Assembly: GCA_018241665.1 (NCBI GenBank) | Contig: JAFEDK010000017.1 | Span: 1-64,000, forward strand | DNA: 64,000 nt | Direction of reading: 5' to 3' | From: Pseudomonadota bacterium | GTDB lineage: Bacteria > Pseudomonadota > Gammaproteobacteria > Burkholderiales > Rhodocyclaceae | In this document: one piece after another, positions 54,393 to 63,862 of the stretch | How the letters are laid out: each line of letters opens with the position of its first letter | Numbering within the stretch: the first letter of the stretch is position 1 | The notes under the pieces: model-generated | What the model was told of the DNA's origin: nothing | Database searches by the model: none | Seen by the model: only the letters and a program-made list of their open reading frames with translations | Position numbers and translations under genes: made by a program

Positions 54393-54953
54393 TCAGGGCA
54401 GAGCCGCGGCGATGTCGCGGGCCAGCGCGTCCACCAGCCGGCCGTGGGCGGCGGCGAGGGCCGCATGGGTCGGCGCCGCCACCGCCTCGCTGGCGACGAA
54501 GCGCCGGCTGACCAGGTCCTTGCCACCCTTGCGCAGGGTCCACACTGCTTCCAGCGTGACGCGCTCGAAACCTTCGGCGTCGAAACGCTGCACGTCGATC
54601 GGCAGGCTCAGGTCCGGCTCGGCCTGCGTCGCCTGCGGCCACGCGACGACCCGCCCATAGCCGCGCAACCGGGCGATGTCGGAGGCGATGCGGCGGGCCA
54701 TCTCGGTCTTCAGCGGAGCGGCCCAGCGGTGCCCGTCCGCCACCTCGACACGCACGCCGTCCACCAGGCGGACCATGTGCAGGCGGTCGATGGCCGCCGG
54801 CACGCCGACCGGCCCGACCACCAGGCTCGGCCCAGCCGGCGCGGCCGGCGCGGCATCCATCGCCGCCAAGGGGCCGAGGCCGAAGAACTGGATCGGCGGC
54901 GTGGTGCCACAGGCCGCCAGCAGAAGGGCCAGGCTGGCCAGCACGGGTTTCAT
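54393..54953 (-). CDS. pqiC: PqiC-like ABC-type transport auxiliary lipoprotein
   Basis: 186 aa. Lipobox LLAAC (Cys15). Domain PF03886-like: QFFGLGPLAAM, VVGPVGVPAAIDRLHMVRLV, WAAPLKTEMARRIASDI. Outer-membrane lipoprotein partner of the PqiB tube in lipid transport between membranes. Overlaps the pqiB stop by 4 bp. Confidence 0.88.
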   Translation of the reverse strand: MKPVLASLALLLAACGTTPPIQFFGLGPLAAMDAAPAAPAGPSLVVGPVGVPAAIDRLHMVRLVDGVRVEVADGHRWAAPLKTEMARRIASDIARLRGYGRVVAWPQATQAEPDLSLPIDVQRFDAEGFERVTLEAVWTLRKGGKDLVSRRFVASEAVAAPTHAALAAAHGRLVDALARDIAAALP

Positions 54954-56587
54954 GGCTTGTCCTCGGGTTTGCCGCGCAGCAGCGCTTCAGGGTGACGGTC
55001 GAGGCTGTCGGCCAGGTGGCGCAGGGCCTGGGCCGCCCGCGACAGCTCCTGCAGGCTGGCGCGCAGATCCTGCTGCAGCGGCGCATCGCTGCTCAAGAGC
55101 TTGCGGGTATCGGCGATGGCGCCGCGGGCCTCGATGATCGTGTCGCGCACGTCGCCATTGGCCAGGCCGTCGAGACGCTTGACCAGCGCCTCCACCTCGT
55201 CGAGGGTGCGGCCGAGGCTGGCGATGGCCTTCTGAGTGTCCTTGCCGATGGCGTCCAGCGGCAGCTTGTCGATGCGCTCGACGACGCGCAGCAGGGTGGT
55301 CTGCAATTCCTCCAGGCTGCCGCGCTGGGTCGGCAACTGGGGCGGGTTCTGCGCCCAGTCGGCGTGGCCTGGCCCGGCGGCAGGGAAGAAGTCCAGTGCC
55401 ACGTAGAGCTGGCCGGTCACCAGATTGCCGTTGCGCAGCTGGGCACGCATGCCGCTGGCGATCAGGCGGTCGATGAAGGCGCGGAAATCCTTGTCCCGGA
55501 AGTCCTTGCCGGCGTATGGCGTTTTGCCTTGCTCGTTGCGCGCCTGCAGGCGGTTGGGGAAGATCGCCACCTCGACGAGCAGCTCCAGATCGGCGCCGCG
55601 GGCATGGAAGGCCGGATGGATGGCGGTCACCTCACCGACCTGGATGCCGCGGAAATCCACTGCGGCGCCCACCGACAGGCCACGTACCGACTCATGGAAA
55701 CGCAGCAGATAGGTATGCGCGTTGACGTTGGGCTGCTTGAACGCCTCGTCCCGGTTGCGGAACAGGCGGAACACGTGGTCCTTTGGCGCCGGCTCGTCGG
55801 CGTCGCCCTCCGGCGTCTGGAAGGCCAGCCCGCCGGTGAGGATCGACGTGGCCGACTCGGTATTGACCTGCACCCCTTCGGCGCTCAGCTTCACGTCCAC
55901 GCCGCTGGCATTCCAGAAGCGGGAGTTGGCGGTGACGAAACGGTCGTAGGGCGCCTGTACGAAGACCTGGATGTCCAGGTGCTTGCCCTGCTCGTCGAGC
56001 TTGTAGCCGGTGACCTGGCCGGCCTGGATGCGCCGGTAGAACACCGGCGTGCCGACGCCGATCGAGCCGAGGTTGTCGGCCTCCAGGCTGAAGCTGCGGC
56101 CGGGCACGTCGAAACTGACCACCGGCGCCTCCCGCAGTGCGACGAACTGGCGCCGCGGCTCGGCCGACTTGCCCACGTCCATACCCACGTGGGCGCCGGA
56201 CAGCAGCGTATCGAGGCCCGAGATGGAGCCACCGGAAACCCGCGCGCTGACCACCCAGAAGCGCGTGTCGTCCACCAGCAGGCGGGCCGCCTCGCGGGCC
56301 AGCTGGGCGGTGGCCAGCACATGGCTGCCATCCTCGGCAAGGGCCACCGCGGTGATCTGGCCGACGTCCACGTCGCGGTACTTGATGCGCGTCTTGCCCG
56401 GCTCCAGGCCGGTGCCGGTATCGAACTGGATGGTGATCACCGGCCCCTGCTCGTAGTAGCCGCGCACCACCAGGAACAAGCCGATCAGTGCCGCCACCAG
56501 CGGAATGATCCACACCAGCGGAATCCGCAGGCGGCGCGGACGATCCACGACGGCGGCAGGCAGGGAAGGCGGCAACGGATCAGTCAT
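54950..56587 (-). CDS. pqiB: PqiB-like MCE (MlaD) domain protein
   Basis: 545 aa. Cytoplasmic N-tail, one TM (about 22-42, PLVWIIPLVAALIGLFLVV), then three MCE domains (YYEQGPVITIQFDTGTGLEPG; PGRSFSLEADNLGSIGVGTPV; VRGLSVGAAVDFRGIQVGEV) and a C-terminal coiled coil (about 440-545). Forms a periplasm-spanning hexameric tube for lipid transport. Overlaps pqiA2 by 8 bp. Confidence 0.9.
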   Translation of the reverse strand: MTDPLPPSLPAAVVDRPRRLRIPLVWIIPLVAALIGLFLVVRGYYEQGPVITIQFDTGTGLEPGKTRIKYRDVDVGQITAVALAEDGSHVLATAQLAREAARLLVDDTRFWVVSARVSGGSISGLDTLLSGAHVGMDVGKSAEPRRQFVALREAPVVSFDVPGRSFSLEADNLGSIGVGTPVFYRRIQAGQVTGYKLDEQGKHLDIQVFVQAPYDRFVTANSRFWNASGVDVKLSAEGVQVNTESATSILTGGLAFQTPEGDADEPAPKDHVFRLFRNRDEAFKQPNVNAHTYLLRFHESVRGLSVGAAVDFRGIQVGEVTAIHPAFHARGADLELLVEVAIFPNRLQARNEQGKTPYAGKDFRDKDFRAFIDRLIASGMRAQLRNGNLVTGQLYVALDFFPAAGPGHADWAQNPPQLPTQRGSLEELQTTLLRVVERIDKLPLDAIGKDTQKAIASLGRTLDEVEALVKRLDGLANGDVRDTIIEARGAIADTRKLLSSDAPLQQDLRASLQELSRAAQALRHLADSLDRHPEALLRGKPEDKP

Positions 56588-57218
56588 CGGCAGTTTCGGA
56601 ATCGGTGAGCGGGTCCCAGATCAGGCGCGGGTCGAAGGTCAGCGCGGCGAACATCGTCAGCACCACCACGGCACCGAAGGCCAGCGCAGCCGGCCCCGTG
56701 TCGACGGTGGCAAAACCCCGGAACTGTACCAGCGCCACCAGCAGCGTGATCACGTAGATGTCCAGCATCGACCAGCGTCCGACGAATTCCACCAGCCGGT
56801 ACAGGCGGGCGCGCTGCATCACCCGGTGCCGGGAACGCAGCTGCACGGACGCGGTGAGATAGGCCAGCGCCAGGATCTTCAGCAGGGGCACGACCACGCT
56901 GGCGAAGAACACCACGACAGCCAGCGGCCACTGCCCGTCCACCCACAGGAAGATCACCCCGCTCATGATGGTGTCCACCTGGTGGCTGACCAGCGAGGTG
57001 GTGATCATGATCGGCATCAGGTTGGCCGGCAGGTAGAGCAACGCCGCCGCCGCGAGCAGGGCCCAGGTGGTGCTGATGCTGGCCGGCTTGCGCAAATGTA
57101 ACGGCGCCGCACAGCGCGGGCAGCGCAGCGGGCCGGCAGCCTCCGGCGCCTGCGCGAGCTGGCCGCAGACATGGCAGCTCAGCAGGCCGGCCTGGCGGGC
57201 GGTGAGCCGGGGCTTCAC
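56580..57218 (-). CDS. PqiA C-terminal-half protein
   Basis: 212 aa from a GTG start overlapping the stop of the upstream half by 4 bp. A zinc ribbon (LLSCHVCGQLAQAP...LRCPRCAAPLHLRKP) precedes four TM helices (SISTTWALLAAAALLYLPANLMPIM...). Corresponds to the second half of the fused E. coli PqiA, an inner-membrane partner of PqiB. Confidence 0.88.
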   Translation of the reverse strand: MKPRLTARQAGLLSCHVCGQLAQAPEAAGPLRCPRCAAPLHLRKPASISTTWALLAAAALLYLPANLMPIMITTSLVSHQVDTIMSGVIFLWVDGQWPLAVVVFFASVVVPLLKILALAYLTASVQLRSRHRVMQRARLYRLVEFVGRWSMLDIYVITLLVALVQFRGFATVDTGPAALAFGAVVVLTMFAALTFDPRLIWDPLTDSETADD

Positions 57219-57841
57219 GCGGGCTCCGCGGCAACTCGCCACAACAGGCGGCGGTCGAAAGCCCGGCCGGCCAGCGTGAGGACCAGGATCAGCGCCGCCG
57301 TGGCCCAGAAGGCCGTGCCCAGGATCACCGACCCGGAGTGGGCCAGCTTGACCAGCGACACAAGCATGCCGAGCAGGAAGACCTCCATCATGCCCCACGG
57401 CTGCACGGACAACACCAGGCGGAAGAAGGCGGCCACGCGTGGCGAACGGCAGCCCAGGCGCAGCGGCAGCAGCACCAGCAGGATCATCAGCATCTCGAGC
57501 AGCGGGAACAGCTGCGCGGTGACGAAGACCAGCGCCGCCACCGGCTGCATGCCGATCTGCCACAGGTTGCGCACCGCCGCGAACAGCGTCACCTCGGCAT
57601 GATGCCCCTGCATCTCCAGGCCCATCAGCGGGAAGGCATTGGCCAGCACATACAGGATGGCCGCGGTCAGGGTGTAGGCCAGCGTCCGGTCCAGGCTGTC
57701 TGGCGGATTGCGCGCCAGTTCGGCCCCACAACGGGCGCAGCGAGCCGTCTCGCCAGCCTGGAGGGGCGCATCGTGCTGCAGCAGGTCGCACTCATGGCAG
57801 GCGACCAGTGGGACGGGCGAAATTGGCGGATCGACGCGCAT
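57215..57841 (-). CDS. PqiA N-terminal-half protein
   Basis: 208 aa. Zinc ribbon (VACHECDLLQHD...ARCARCGAELARNP) followed by four TM helices (DRTLAYTLTAAILYVLANAFPLMGL...). Corresponds to the first half of PqiA. The operon order pqiA1-pqiA2-pqiB-pqiC, each overlapping the next, is unbroken. Confidence 0.88.
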   Translation of the reverse strand: MRVDPPISPVPLVACHECDLLQHDAPLQAGETARCARCGAELARNPPDSLDRTLAYTLTAAILYVLANAFPLMGLEMQGHHAEVTLFAAVRNLWQIGMQPVAALVFVTAQLFPLLEMLMILLVLLPLRLGCRSPRVAAFFRLVLSVQPWGMMEVFLLGMLVSLVKLAHSGSVILGTAFWATAALILVLTLAGRAFDRRLLWRVAAEPA

Positions 57842-57925
57842 GGGCAGGCCACGGACAATGACGTTCCATTGTGCGGTGCACGGCCCGTGCCCTGCAAGAT
57901 CGGGCCGGGTCGCCGGCCAGGCCGC

Positions 57926-58390
57926 TCAGCGCGGCGCGGCGGTCTTGCTGGCCGCCTGCTCCGGCGGCGCAACCTGGCTGGCTACGCCATCCGCCGGCGT
58001 CGACGCGCCGGGCGCACCGGAAGCAGACGGCTGGACCACCGCCAGCACGATGGGCGCGTTGCTGTCCCGCTGCCGCAGGATCACCCGGTCGGCGAGCACC
58101 CGTTCGATGCGCAGATCGTCATGATAGGCCTGGCCTTCGGAGAGCATTTCGGGCGGGCGGCCGTTGTCGGACAGGATCACCATCCCGGGCGTCGTCGCGT
58201 TCCCGAGAATGACCCCCTTGGCTACCAGACCCATGGCCTCGGCGGCCGGGGCTGGCAGATCCTCGTCCTGGTAGTTGCCGGAACCCACCATGTTGATCCA
58301 GCCGGCATCCTCGGCAATCCACAGGGCCGCCACCGCCAGCACCACGATGCTGAAGAGTACGCGCCGCAGATCGATTCCACCCATCTCCAT
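57926..58390 (-). CDS. Membrane-anchored protein with GspC-like domain
   Basis: 154 aa from MEMGGIDLRRVLFS, just after GAGGGGAGA. One TM (about 9-27), then a compact beta domain (about 50-115: GLVAKGVILGNATTPGMVILSDNG... SEGQAYHDDLRIERVLADRVILR) resembling the HR domain of type II secretion GspC, and a Pro/Ala-rich tail. No other secretion genes are nearby. Function unknown. Confidence 0.65.
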   Translation of the reverse strand: MEMGGIDLRRVLFSIVVLAVAALWIAEDAGWINMVGSGNYQDEDLPAPAAEAMGLVAKGVILGNATTPGMVILSDNGRPPEMLSEGQAYHDDLRIERVLADRVILRQRDSNAPIVLAVVQPSASGAPGASTPADGVASQVAPPEQAASKTAAPR

Positions 58391-58474
58391 TCTCCCCTCT
58401 TGTGCGGGACCCACCGCCCCGGCTTCCCTTCGGCGGCCCCGATTGCGTGAAAAGCGCAGGATTCGACACTCAGT

Positions 58475-59338
58475 TTAGCGCTGGTCCTGCGTGAACTCGC
58501 CTGCGGTTTTCCCTGCAACGAAAGCGAACACGTCGCGCACGAAACGCTCCCGCTCCCACAGGTGCGGCGCGTGATCGACGCCCTCGTAGATGTGCAGCAG
58601 CGCATCCGGAATGCGCTGCTGCACGAAATGGGCAGTACCCGTCGAATAGAAGTTGCTCGCCCCGCCATAGACCAGCAGCGCCGGCACCGGAATGGCCTGC
58701 AGCACGTCCCGGTAGTCGGCGGCGGTCAGGCTGCGCCAGCACTCGATCAGCGGCCCGGGCTCGAGGGCCTGCAGGCGCTGGCGGGCGGTCTGGATGCCAT
58801 TGCCGTTCTCGGCATACTTGCTCCGCGCCCTTTCGTTGTGGCCGTCGGCTGCCAGGCGCAACACCGCCTCGGCGAAGTCCTGCTGCAGCGCGCCGATGAA
58901 GACCGCATTGCGGCCGGCGTCGAAATCGCCGTAGATGCCGCTCTTCCAGTCGTCGTCGGTGATGAGGCGCGGCGACTGGTCGATGAAGACCAGCCGGGAC
59001 AGACGGCCGGCGCCGAAATCGCGCAGGTATTGCCACAGGGTCAGCGCGCCCATCGAGTGGCCGACCGCCACCACCTGGTCGAGGCGGTAGTGATCGAGCA
59101 GGTTCTGCAGGTCGCGGGCCATCCGCGCGACGGTCGGCACGGTGTCGGTCCGCAGCCCATGCCCGCCATGGCCGCGGGCGTCCCAGCGATACACGCGGAA
59201 GCGGGCCTCGAAGGCTTCGATGAAGGGGTTCCAGTCCCGGTGGGAAGACGTCCAGCCGTGCAGCAGCACCAGCGGCGGGCCCTCGCCGGAGATCTTCAGG
59301 TGGAGCTTTTCGCCGTCGTCGGCAAGGAAGTGGTCCAT
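58475..59338 (-). CDS. Alpha/beta hydrolase
   Basis: 287 aa. Oxyanion region PLVLLHGWTSSHRDW, WDARGHGGHG, nucleophile elbow VAVGHSMGALTLW, acid near LLVYGGASNFY, and the catalytic His in GVDHAPHLWERE. Cytoplasmic, substrate unknown (esterase, haloperoxidase or MhpC-like). Start taken at MDHFLADDGEKLHL; a TTG 22 codons upstream is possible. Confidence 0.88.
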   Translation of the reverse strand: MDHFLADDGEKLHLKISGEGPPLVLLHGWTSSHRDWNPFIEAFEARFRVYRWDARGHGGHGLRTDTVPTVARMARDLQNLLDHYRLDQVVAVGHSMGALTLWQYLRDFGAGRLSRLVFIDQSPRLITDDDWKSGIYGDFDAGRNAVFIGALQQDFAEAVLRLAADGHNERARSKYAENGNGIQTARQRLQALEPGPLIECWRSLTAADYRDVLQAIPVPALLVYGGASNFYSTGTAHFVQQRIPDALLHIYEGVDHAPHLWERERFVRDVFAFVAGKTAGEFTQDQR

Positions 59339-59393
59339 GGGCCTGGCGGGAATCGGTGGAAGCCCGAGTGTAGCGGACAAATATGGCGACAGA

Positions 59394-59915
59394 TCAACCG
59401 TCAACCGGATGCTGCGGGGTTTTCAGCGTACGCTGGTAGAAGCCCACGTCGAGCCAGCCCCCGAACTTGAAACCGACTTCCTTCAAGGTGCCCCCGTGCA
59501 CGAAGCCGAGCTGCTCGTGCAGCGCGATGCTGCCGGTGTTGGCCATATCGATGACGCCGACCAGCAGGTGGTAATCCTGGGCCGTGGCCGCTTCCACCAG
59601 ACGTTCCAGCAAGGCCCGCCCGATGCCCTTGCCGCGCTGCTCGCGGTGCACATAGACGGAATGCTCGACGGTGTATTTGTAGGCCGGAAAGGCGCGGAAC
59701 GGGCCGTAGCTGGCGAAACCCCGCAGCGCGCCGGCTTCGTCCACGGCGCCGATCACCGGGTAATTGCCGGCCGCCTTGGCGGCGAACCAGGCCGTCATGC
59801 TGTCGCGGGTACGCGGCTGGTAGTCGTAGAGAGCGGTGGAGGTGGCGATGGCCTCGTTGAAGATGGCCAGGATCGCTTCGCCATGCTCGGCGAGGGTGCA
59901 GGTAACGAATTTCAT
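59394..59915 (-). CDS. GNAT acetyltransferase, phosphinothricin-acetyltransferase-like
   Basis: About 173 aa from MKFVTCTLAEHG (an ATG six codons upstream is possible). N-terminal IFNEAIATSTALYDYQPRT, acetyl-CoA site VYVHREQRGKGIGRALLERLVE, and C-terminal GFVHGGTLKEVGFKFGGWLDV are the Pat/YncA pattern. Homologues acetylate methionine sulfone/sulfoximine or phosphinothricin. Adjacent to cobC, likely coincidental. Confidence 0.88.
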   Translation of the reverse strand: MKFVTCTLAEHGEAILAIFNEAIATSTALYDYQPRTRDSMTAWFAAKAAGNYPVIGAVDEAGALRGFASYGPFRAFPAYKYTVEHSVYVHREQRGKGIGRALLERLVEAATAQDYHLLVGVIDMANTGSIALHEQLGFVHGGTLKEVGFKFGGWLDVGFYQRTLKTPQHPVDG

Positions 59916-59988
59916 CGGCGAGAGACGGGACATGGGACGCGGGGACAAGCCCGATTGTGCCCCAATCCTCGGCTCAGCCAATGCATGC

Positions 59989-60540
59989 TCAACGATTGAA
60001 CCAGCGCAGCAGCGTGCCCCAGTCGTGGAGGTCGAGGCGGGTCACTTCGCCACAGGCGAAGTCGAGGCCGAGCCAGTGCTCCGCCGGCAGCTTGAGCAGG
60101 TGGCCGGCCAGCGCGCGCAGCGGGCCGCCGTGGGCGACCACCACCGCGGCTGGCGGCGGCGCGGCCTGCAGCTCGGCGAGAAAGTCGTGGACGCGGGCCG
60201 CCATCTGGCGCGGCGACTCGCCGCCCGGCGGCGCGAAATCCAGCGGCGCGTCGGCCCACGCGTCGAGGGCGGCGCGGCCGATGTCGTCGTAACTGCGCCC
60301 TTCCCATTCGCCGAAGTGGATCTCCTTCAGGCGCGGCTCCAGCCGCGGCGTGCCGAGGGCTTCGGCCAGCAGGCGGGCGCGGGCCAGCGGGCTCGCGTAC
60401 AGCGCAAACTCCGCCGGCAACAGCGGACGCAGACGCGTCGCCACGTCGACGGCGGACTCGGCCAGCCCCAGGTCGGTCTGGCCGTAGCAGATCCCCGGCG
60501 CCACGGCGGGCCGGGGATGACGGATCAGGTAAAGCTCCAC
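59989..60540 (-). CDS. cobC: Alpha-ribazole phosphatase / histidine phosphatase CobC
   Basis: 183 aa. Phosphohistidine motif LIRHPRP (His8), [25 protein letters not shown] and the second His in [12 protein letters not shown]. Removes phosphate from alpha-ribazole phosphate or cobalamin 5'-phosphate in nucleotide-loop assembly. Overlaps the cobS end by 16 bp. Confidence 0.9.
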   Translation of the reverse strand: MELYLIRHPRPAVAPGICYGQTDLGLAESAVDVATRLRPLLPAEFALYASPLARARLLAEALGTPRLEPRLKEIHFGEWEGRSYDDIGRAALDAWADAPLDFAPPGGESPRQMAARVHDFLAELQAAPPPAAVVVAHGGPLRALAGHLLKLPAEHWLGLDFACGEVTRLDLHDWGTLLRWFNR

Positions 60541-61298
60541 GCGGCGAGCATCCCCAGGTAGATGGCGATTTCGGCGAGCTGCTGGGTGGCGCCCAGGCAG
60601 TCACCGGTATAACCGCCGAGGCGGCGGGCGAACTTGCGCGCCGCCGCCACCGCCACCAGCGCGGTGACCAGCAGCGCCGCCAAGGCTTCCAGCGGCGTCA
60701 GCAGCAGCAGCGGCACGACCCCGGCCAGCGTGGCGATGCCCAGCTCGGTGGCACTCGGGCGGCGCGCTACCGGCGCCGACTTGGCGCTGTCGTCGCTGCG
60801 TGCATAGTCGAGCACCGCCATCACGCTGACCGCGGCGAGACGCGACAGGGGATGGGCCACCAGCAGCGCGGCGAGCACCGGGTAGTCGTCGTCGGCACCC
60901 AGGTCGGCGAGGGCCAGGTATTTGGCGAGCAGCAGCAGCACCAGGCCGATGGCCCCGTAGCTGCCGATCCGTGAGTCCTTCATGATCGCCAGCACCTGGT
61001 CCTTGGTCCATCCGCCGCCGAGGCCGTCGCAGGTGTCGGCCCAGCCGTCCTCATGGAAGGCGCCGGTGGCGCGGATGGTCGCCGCCATCGCCAGCACCAC
61101 CGCCAGGTCCACCGGCAGCAGCTGCGCCGCCAGCCAATAGACCACCGCGCCGATCAGGCCGATCAGCCAACCGACCAGCGGCAGGTAGCGCGCAGCCCGC
61201 CCCAGCTTGTCCGGCGCGAAGTCCACCCAGCCCGGCACCGGCAGGCGGCTGAAGAAGGCGATGGCGATGAAGATCAGCTCGAGCTGGGCGCGGATCAT
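60525..61298 (-). CDS. cobS: Adenosylcobinamide-GDP ribazoletransferase CobS
   Basis: 257 aa, six to seven TM helices. [31 protein letters not shown], and [21 protein letters not shown] are the conserved CobS blocks. Joins alpha-ribazole to GDP-cobinamide at the inner membrane. A REPIN lies 9 bp upstream of its ATG, between it and cobT. Confidence 0.93.
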   Translation of the reverse strand: MIRAQLELIFIAIAFFSRLPVPGWVDFAPDKLGRAARYLPLVGWLIGLIGAVVYWLAAQLLPVDLAVVLAMAATIRATGAFHEDGWADTCDGLGGGWTKDQVLAIMKDSRIGSYGAIGLVLLLLAKYLALADLGADDDYPVLAALLVAHPLSRLAAVSVMAVLDYARSDDSAKSAPVARRPSATELGIATLAGVVPLLLLTPLEALAALLVTALVAVAAARKFARRLGGYTGDCLGATQQLAEIAIYLGMLAAWSFT

Positions 61299-61307
61299 GG
61301 CAATACC

Positions 61308-61374
61308 GTGGGGGCGAATTCATTCGCCCTCAATCGGTTGAGCGGAGTCCGCGGGCGAATGAATTCGCCCCCAC
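61308..61374. repeat. REPIN doublet between cobT and cobS
   Basis: 67 bp, 'reverse' spacer TCAATCGGTTGAGCGGAGTC. Positioned 9 bp upstream of cobS and may affect its translation. Confidence 0.93.
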
Positions 61375-61404
61375 GGCAGACATCTCCACGGAATTGGGTG
61401 GGTC

Positions 61405-62442
61405 TCACGCGTCCTTGCCGCTGACGCCGGCGGATTCGAAGCTGGCCATCTGGTTGAGGAAATTGACTGCCGCCTGCACCAGCGGGAAGGCCAGCGCGGC
61501 GCCGGTGCCTTCGCCGAGGCGCAGGTCGAGCTGGACCAGCGGCGCAGCGCCCAGGTGGGCCAGCTGCACGGCATGGCCGGGCTCTTCGGAGCGGTGGGCG
61601 AAGACGCAGTAGTCGATGATCGCCGGCGCGATCTCGTAGGCCACCAGCAAGGCGCTGGTGACGATGAAGCCGTCGATCAAGAGCAGCATGCCGGCTTCGG
61701 CGGCGCCGAGCATCGCGCCGGCCATCATTGCGATTTCGAGGCCGCCGTATTCGGTCAGCGCTTCCAGCGGATCGCCACGGCGCCCGCCGCGGGCCACGGC
61801 CTTGGCCAGCAGCGCACGCTTGCGGGCCATGCCAGCATCGTCGAGGCCGGTGCCGCGGCCGATCACCACGTCCAGTTCGGTGCCGGTCAGGCAGTGGGTC
61901 AGCAGGGACGCAGCGGCGGTGTTGCCGATACCCATCTCGCCAAAGCCGACCACGTTGCAGCCGTCGGCGGCCAGGCCGCGGGCCAGCTCGCGCCCGCGAG
62001 CCAATGCGGCGTCGCGCTGGGCGACGGTCAGCGCGGGCTCTTCCAGGTAGTTGGCGGTGCCCGGAGCGATCTTGGCATCGATCAGGCCGGGGCGACTGCC
62101 GAAGTCGTGGGCCACGCCGGCATCCACCACCGTCAGGCCCATGCCCATCTGGCGCGCGAAGACGTTGATCGCGGCGCCGCCGGCGAGGAAGTTCTCGACC
62201 ATCTGCCAGGTCACGTCCTGCGGATAGGCGGACACGCCGGCCTTGGCCGCGCCGTGGTCACCGGCAAACACCAGCATGTGCGGCTGGCGCAGCTCGGGGC
62301 TGAGGCTCTGCTGCACCAGGCCGATCTGGCGGGCCAGCGGCTCGAGGCGGCCTAGGGCGCCGAGGGGCTTGGTCTTGGTGTCGATGCGCTGCTGCAGCGC
62401 AGGGGCGAGAGCCTGGTCGGGGCGGGCGATGGCGTAGGTCAT
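61405..62442 (-). CDS. cobT: Nicotinate-nucleotide-dimethylbenzimidazole phosphoribosyltransferase CobT
   Basis: 345 aa (start [10 protein letters not shown]; an ATG three codons upstream is possible). [15 protein letters not shown] at the N-terminus, [16 protein letters not shown], and the catalytic Glu motif [19 protein letters not shown]. Activates the DMB base made by BluB. Upstream of cobS on the same strand. Confidence 0.93.
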   Translation of the reverse strand: MTYAIARPDQALAPALQQRIDTKTKPLGALGRLEPLARQIGLVQQSLSPELRQPHMLVFAGDHGAAKAGVSAYPQDVTWQMVENFLAGGAAINVFARQMGMGLTVVDAGVAHDFGSRPGLIDAKIAPGTANYLEEPALTVAQRDAALARGRELARGLAADGCNVVGFGEMGIGNTAAASLLTHCLTGTELDVVIGRGTGLDDAGMARKRALLAKAVARGGRRGDPLEALTEYGGLEIAMMAGAMLGAAEAGMLLLIDGFIVTSALLVAYEIAPAIIDYCVFAHRSEEPGHAVQLAHLGAAPLVQLDLRLGEGTGAALAFPLVQAAVNFLNQMASFESAGVSGKDA

Positions 62443-62559
62443 GGGACGCATCTGCGGACGGTGTCGAGGCCGCGGATGCTAGGACGCGAAAACCAATTGT
62501 TCAAGCGCCGGCGCACCGGAACGACCGCCCCGCGACATCTTCCGGACAGCCGGAAAGCC

Positions 62560-62865
62560 TTAGTTGGCGCGGGTTTGACCGGCGATGGAGCGGACCTGCA
62601 GGACGACCCGGCGGCTGTTGCGCACCTCGCGCTCCCACGCGCGCTTTAGCACGAAACGCAGCTCGTAGTCGCCGGCCGCCTCGCCGATCACCGAGAAGAC
62701 CTGGCTGCCGTCCCGTCGCGCTTCGGCACCGCGCGTTTCCTCGAGGCGGACACGCACCGCACCGTTGCCACCATCCACGTACCAGGTGGCGCCACTGCCG
62801 GGATAGGACGGCAGCGCGATGCGGCAGATCTGCCCGACGTTGCTGGCAAGGCGTTGAGTGCTCAT
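62560..62865 (-). CDS. Chagasin-like (I42) protease-inhibitor-fold protein
   Basis: 101 aa from MSTQRLASNVGQICRIALP. The spacing of ALPSYPGSGATWYV (the L-P-x-N-P-T-T-G loop region), GSQVFSVIGEAAGDYELRF and LKRAWEREVRNSRRVVLQV matches the I42 inhibitor fold, though the T-T-G tip is altered to S-G. No signal peptide. Inhibits cysteine proteases in characterised families; here only a fold-level call. Between cobU and cobT. Confidence 0.65.
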   Translation of the reverse strand: MSTQRLASNVGQICRIALPSYPGSGATWYVDGGNGAVRVRLEETRGAEARRDGSQVFSVIGEAAGDYELRFVLKRAWEREVRNSRRVVLQVRSIAGQTRAN

Positions 62866-62974
62866 GGTGTGGATCCCCTGCTGTTTCTTCTGGGGACCAA
62901 TGGTGCCCTGCAGCACGCAAGCGCCGCTATGCGCCGGGACATGGCCGGGCTGTGACCTATTACCGCTCTCCCCT

Positions 62975-63523
62975 TCAGGCCCCCTTGAGGACCAGCGGCA
63001 GCCCCGCGGCGACGAAAATCACCCGCTCGCAGAGGGCCGCCACCGCCTGGTTGAGACGCCCGGCCTCGTCGCGGAACAGACGGCCCAACGGGCTTTCCGG
63101 CACCAGGCCGAGGCCCACCTCGTTGGCGACGAAAATCACTTTTCCCGGCAACTGCGGAATCAACTCGAGCAGCGCCGCCCGCTCTCGGGCAAAAGCCGGC
63201 AGCAGTTCGGCGCCGGCAGCCGGGGACAGGTTCTCCGCCCCGTCGAGCAGGTTGGCCAGCCACAGGGTCAGGCAATCGACCACCACGCAGCGCTCCGCTG
63301 CGGCCGTCGCCTGCAGCGCCGCCGCCAGCGCCCGCGGCGCTTCGACGACGGTCCAGCCGGCCGGCCGGTCGGCCTGGTGGCGGGCAATGCGCACGCGCAT
63401 CTCCTCGTCCAGCGCCTCCGCGGTGGCGATCACATGCACGGCCAGGCCGCTCGCTGCGGCGGCCTGCTCGGCGTGGCGGCTCTTGCCGGAACGAGCCCCG
63501 CCGACGATGAATTCACATGACAT
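62975..63523 (-). CDS. cobU: Adenosylcobinamide kinase / guanylyltransferase CobU
   Basis: 182 aa. P-loop GGARSGKSRHAE (8-19), IATAEALDEEMRVRIARHQADRP with the guanylylated His region, and VDCLTLWLANLL. Phosphorylates and then guanylylates adenosylcobinamide. Start MSCEFIVGGARSGKS. Divergent from the riboswitch transcript. Confidence 0.93.
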   Translation of the reverse strand: MSCEFIVGGARSGKSRHAEQAAAASGLAVHVIATAEALDEEMRVRIARHQADRPAGWTVVEAPRALAAALQATAAAERCVVVDCLTLWLANLLDGAENLSPAAGAELLPAFARERAALLELIPQLPGKVIFVANEVGLGLVPESPLGRLFRDEAGRLNQAVAALCERVIFVAAGLPLVLKGA

Positions 63524-63582
63524 AAAGAACTCCAGCGAATTGACGCGCACGTCAACCGAATTCGGGAAGTGACTGATTTTGG

Positions 63583-63591
63583 TGGTATTAT
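63583..63591 (+). promoter_or_regulatory. Extended -10 promoter for the riboswitch transcript
   Basis: TGGTATTAT fits an extended -10 (TGnTATAAT, one mismatch), about 50 bp before the riboswitch core. No clear -35. Confidence 0.4.
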
Positions 63592-63639
63592 CGCAGCCGT
63601 TGTCGCCACTGGGCTGATTCAGCCCGGCGATACGCGTGC

Positions 63640-63862
63640 TCCAGGTGCTCCAGCGGCCGTCCAGGCCAGGAGTTAAACGGGAAACAGGTGCGCGTGCTTC
63701 CACGGAAGCCGCAAGGCCTGTGCTGCCCCCGCAACGGTAAGCAAGCGCAAGACGCATCACATAGCCACTGGGCCTTACGGGCCTGGGAAGGCGATGCGTC
63801 CTGTCCGGTCGGCATTGTGCCGCACCGGCTCGGCTTGCGAGCCCGGATACCGGCCTCGATCA
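63640..63862 (+). ncRNA. Cobalamin (AdoCbl) riboswitch
   Basis: Plus-strand B12 aptamer. GTTAAACGGGAAACAGGTG (63672-63690), the B12 box TGCTGCCCCCGCAACGGTAA (63721-63740), a GCCACTGG ... GGGAAGGCG segment (63764-63793), and the 3' GCCCGGATACCGGCC (63841-63855) occur in the right order and spacing. It reads rightward, so its target gene (typically btuB or a cobalt/B12 uptake or synthesis gene) starts beyond 64000; CCGGGAGAACCTG at the window edge may be its ribosome site. It is antisense to nothing and divergent from cobU. Confidence 0.93.
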
